Shown in pieces: positions 61,420-64,000 of a DNA stretch of 64,000 bases. The notes below the pieces were generated by a model. The model made no database searches and was not told the origin of the DNA. It was given only the letters and a program-made list of their open reading frames with translations. A program made the position numbers and the translations under genes. Source of the DNA: Sva-07 sp963707515 (GTDB taxonomy: Bacteria; Actinomycetota; Acidimicrobiia; Acidimicrobiales; Ilumatobacteraceae); NCBI GenBank assembly GCA_963707515.1, contig CAVPQI010000001.1, positions 1,426,001-1,490,000 on the forward strand, in the 5' to 3' direction. How positions within the stretch are numbered: position 1 is the first letter of the stretch; each line of letters begins with the position of its first letter.

Positions 61420-62634
61420 CTACTCGATACGCAGGCCTGATATCGCCCGGCGATGACCAGCTGCTGGATCTCGCGAGGTGCCTTCGAAGATCGTGTGGAT
61501 CTTGGCGTCGCGGTGCCAGCGCTCGACGGGGTACTCGCGGGTGTAGCCGTAGCCGCCGAGGATCTGGATCGCGTCCTCGGTGACGCGCACGGCGGTCTCG
61601 GAGGCCTTCCACTTCGACATCGAGCCTTCACCGTTCTTGAACGTGCCGTTGCTGGCGAGCCAGGCGGCGCGCCAGATCAGCAGGCGGCTGGCGTCGATCT
61701 CGGTCGCCATGTTGGCGAGCTTGAACGCGATCGCCTGGTTCATGATGATCGGCCGGCCGAAGGCGTGGCGCTCCTTGGCGTACTCGAGCGCGTACTCGTA
61801 GGCGGCGCGGGCGACACCGAGCGCCTGGGCACCGACGGCGGGGCGAGTCGCCTCGAACGTCGCCATCGCCGGCTGCTTGCCGGTCGACACGTTCTCCCGG
61901 GCCCGGGCGAGCTTGGCGTCGAGCTTCTCCTTGCCACCGAGCAGGCACGAGCCCGGGCACCTTGACGTCGTCGAGGACGACCTCGGAGGTGTGGCGACGC
62001 ACGGATGCCGTGCTTCTTGTACTTCTGCCCCTGCGACAGGCCCGTGGTGCCGGGCGGGACGATGAAGCTCGCCTGCCCCTGCGCCTTCAGCGCCGGATCG
62101 ACGCTGGCCACCACCACGTGGACGTCGGCGATGCCGCCGTTGGTGATCCACGCCTTGGTGCCGTTGAGCATCCACTCGTCCTTGGCCTCGTCGTAGACGG
62201 CGCGGGTGCGCAGGTCGACACGTCGGAGCCGGCGTCGGGCTCGCTGACGCAGAACGCGCCGAGCTGCACCTTGTCGGCGGTGCCGTAGCACTGCGGCACC
62301 CACTCCATGACCTGCTCGGGCGTGCCGTTGCCGGCGATGCCGGCGGCGGCGAGCGCGGAGCCCATGAGCGCCATGCCGATGCCGGCGTCGCCCCAGAAGA
62401 TCTCCTCGATCGCCACCGGCAGCGTGAGGCCGGTCGGATCGCTCATCGCGTTGAGCATGAAATCGACAGCCGTAGAGCCCGATCTGGGCGGCCTCTTGGA
62501 CGATCGGCCACGGGAACTCCTCGCGCTCGTCCCACTCGTGGGCGGCCGGACGGATGACCGTACTCGGCGAAGTCGTGAACCCACTTCTGCAGCTGGATCT
62601 GGTCTTCGTTGAGGTTCAAGGAGAAGTCGGCCAT
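61420..62634 (-). pseudogene. Acyl-CoA dehydrogenase, integration target, multiply frameshifted
   Basis: The start is at 62634 (MADFSLNLNEDQIQLQKWVHDFAE). Segments in different frames assemble into a complete enzyme: IRPAAHEWDEREEFPWPIVQ, VAIEEIFWGDAGIGMAL, LGAFCVSEPDAGSDV, LNGTKAWITNGGIAD, EVVLDDVKVPG, YALEYAKERHAFGRPI, DAIQILGGYGYTREYP and IHTIFEGTS...ISGLRIE. About seven indels are needed (near 62557, 62467, 62220, 62003, 61950, 61475 and 61452). The enzyme would oxidise acyl-CoA with FAD in fatty-acid breakdown. Its 3' end was supplied by the integrated element with synonymous differences, so the gene was probably functional and the indels are suspect. Confidence 0.85.
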
Positions 62635-62710
62635 GCATCCAAGTTACCGGTCGGTAACCGAGATTGTCCAACGTTCGCAACGGGTGGGCGCGTTGTTACG
62701 GTGCCACCCG

Positions 62711-64000
62711 ATGCGTGGCAGACCGACCAGACTCCTGACGATCGGCATCGCGGCCGCCCTGTTCGCCGCAGGAGGTTGCTCCGGATCCGACGACGGCGAC
62801 GCGGTCGGCTCGACCGCCGCTCCTGTCCCGTCACCGAGCGCGGTACCGCCGTCCACCGACCCACCGGCGACCGACTCGCCGGCGACCAGCGCCGCCCCAC
62901 CGACCACCGAGTTGCCGCCGCTGACGGCCGCCGACCCGGCGCTCGTCGCCGAGATCCAGGCGACGATCGACGCCACCCCGGCCGGCTGCGATCCGCTCGA
63001 CACACGGCAGTGCGTGCTGCCGTTCCCCTCCGACGCCTCCACGACCGCCGACGCCTCGGCGCCGACCGGGCGGCGGGTGGCGTTCCCGAGCGACGGGCTG
63101 CCGGCGAATGCCGGCGGTGTCCACATCGACCCCACGGCCTGGAACCGCAACGACGGGTTCAGCGCCAACAGCCCGCTCCTCACCTTCGTCGCCGACCTCG
63201 ACCCGGCCGCCTCGGCGCTGCCGCCGTGGACTGACCTCGAGGCGTCGCTCGACGACGACGCCACCGTCGTCGTCGTCGACACGACGACCGGCGAACGGGT
63301 TCCGCTGTGGGCCGAGCCCGACAGCGACACCGACGACCCGCTCGGTCACCTGCTGGTGATCCACCCGGCGATCAGCCTGGCACCGGCAACCACCTACGCC
63401 GTCGCCCTGCGAGGCCTCGTCACGGCGGCAGGCACGCCGGTCCTCGCCACCCCGACGTTCACCGCCTACCGCGACCGGCTCGACACCGGCATCGTCACGA
63501 TCGAGGAGCGCCGCGACGACCTCGAGGCCGGGTTCGCCGCCCTCGCCGACGCCGGCATCGATCGCCAGGACCTGCAACTGGCGTGGACGTTCACGACGGC
63601 GAGCACCGAGAACGTGACCGCACCGATGCTGTCGATGCGCGACGAGGCCCTCACCGGCCTCGGCGAGTTCTCCCCCGAGTTCGAGATCACCGCCGTCACC
63701 GAGGCGCCCGAGCCCGGCATCGGCCGGTTCGTCGAAGGGACGTTCAGCGTGCCCAGCTTCCTCACCGGCGACGGATCACCCGGCAGCTCGCTGGTGCTCG
63801 GCGACGACGGGCTCCCCGAGGCCAACGGTGTGCTCCAGGCACCGTTCGCCTGCGTGATCGGCAACGCCGTGCTCGCCTCACCCGAGCCGGCGCACGCCGT
63901 GGTCTACGGCCACGGACTCCTCGGCTCGCACCTCGAGATCAAGGCCGGCAACGTCGTCGCGATGTCCAACGAGCACGCGGCGGTGTACTGCGCCACCAAG
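62711..64000 (+). CDS. Large lipoprotein with hydrolase-like C-terminal part, runs off window
   Basis: 430 residues are visible from ATG 62711. The signal peptide ends in the lipobox FAAGGC, followed by a Pro/Thr/Ser linker to about residue 75. The mature part begins GCDPLDTRQCVLPFPSD, has Ig-like strands (SLAPATTYAVALRGLVTAAG), and at the window edge reaches VVYGHGLLGSHLEIKAGNVV, an HGxxGS motif like the oxyanion region of alpha/beta hydrolases. It resembles bacterial surface lipases/esterases with N-terminal Ig-like domains. The reading frame is clean. The 3' end is outside the window. Confidence 0.7.
   Translation, partial: MRGRPTRLLTIGIAAALFAAGGCSGSDDGDAVGSTAAPVPSPSAVPPSTDPPATDSPATSAAPPTTELPPLTAADPALVAEIQATIDATPAGCDPLDTRQCVLPFPSDASTTADASAPTGRRVAFPSDGLPANAGGVHIDPTAWNRNDGFSANSPLLTFVADLDPAASALPPWTDLEASLDDDATVVVVDTTTGERVPLWAEPDSDTDDPLGHLLVIHPAISLAPATTYAVALRGLVTAAGTPVLATPTFTAYRDRLDTGIVTIEERRDDLEAGFAALADAGIDRQDLQLAWTFTTASTENVTAPMLSMRDEALTGLGEFSPEFEITAVTEAPEPGIGRFVEGTFSVPSFLTGDGSPGSSLVLGDDGLPEANGVLQAPFACVIGNAVLASPEPAHAVVYGHGLLGSHLEIKAGNVVAMSNEHAAVYCATK

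Larger units (their letters stand above)
52049..61421. mobile_element. Integrative element of about 9.4 kb in the 3' end of an acyl-CoA dehydrogenase gene
   Basis: The boundaries are the two copies of the gene end (51,968-52,049 and 61,420-61,501). A tyrosine recombinase gene lies right at the intact-gene side. Paired TAGGGACG-N4-TAGGGATGA motifs occur inside both ends. The gene is restored by an element-carried 3' end with synonymous changes. Cargo: a small unknown protein, a CHC2-finger protein, a lipoprotein, a HEPN-like protein, an unknown leftward gene, a PRTase-CE/small ORF/ORC-CDC6 ATPase cassette, an IS256-family insertion, a small membrane protein, a DUF2510-DUF732 protein and a DUF3800-like protein. 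I see no replication or transfer genes, so it is probably a non-conjugative genomic island. Confidence 0.82.

Overview
The window is high-GC DNA, dense with genes on both strands. It carries actinobacterial hallmarks: a DUF222/13E12-type HNH protein, a DUF2510-DUF732 protein, LAL-type LuxR regulators, many GTG starts and many 4-nt start/stop overlaps. The secreted 'LDTR...DVxGWF' repeat modules and the large cyclase-ATPase regulator suggest an Acidimicrobiia (Ilumatobacter-like) chromosome; that placement is an inference.

The left and middle parts (1-51.9 kb) are mostly chromosomal. In order they hold: an OsmC/methyltransferase/OsmC/flavin-oxidoreductase operon divergent from a LAL regulator; a two-component system divergent from an MMPL exporter; a small lipoprotein with (SRRTP)n repeats, arfB and tRNA-Arg(CCU); a PabB-PabC fusion; a secreted PQQ-type sugar dehydrogenase; a MocR regulator divergent from an MBL-fold hydrolase; two DUF202 proteins; an HNH protein; an epoxide-hydrolase-like enzyme; a 1-Cys peroxiredoxin; a giant cyclase/ATPase/TPR regulator coupled to an NMN adenylyltransferase-like gene; an ABC exporter; Nei; AzlCD; a Nudix-like protein; a GGDEF-EAL protein; a subtilase with 21 GASWW repeats; a CrtI-like oxidoreductase; a VWA lipoprotein; a serine hydrolase; and an MFS transporter. 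From 43 to 50 kb there are small accessory genes: GFA, APH, SRPBCC/ArsR, an orphan eCIS-type DUF4157 protein, VOC, a RibD-like reductase, an esterase and Hsp20.

From about 52.05 to 61.42 kb lies an integrative element of about 9.4 kb inserted in the 3' end of an acyl-CoA dehydrogenase gene. The gene's 3' end is duplicated at 51,968-52,049. A tyrosine integrase sits next to the intact side, and matching paired TAGGGA repeats lie inside both ends. The cargo includes a CHC2-finger mini-protein, a HEPN-like protein, a PRTase-CE-like / small ORF / ORC-CDC6 AAA ATPase cassette cut by an IS256-family insertion, and a DUF3800-like protein coupled to the integrase. The window ends in a lipoprotein gene that runs off the edge.

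Many otherwise well-conserved genes contain single-base frameshifts, densest at 60.2-62.6 kb. I read most of them as probable sequence errors, because the element carries a synonymously recoded gene end, which implies the target gene was kept functional. True decay cannot be excluded without reads.
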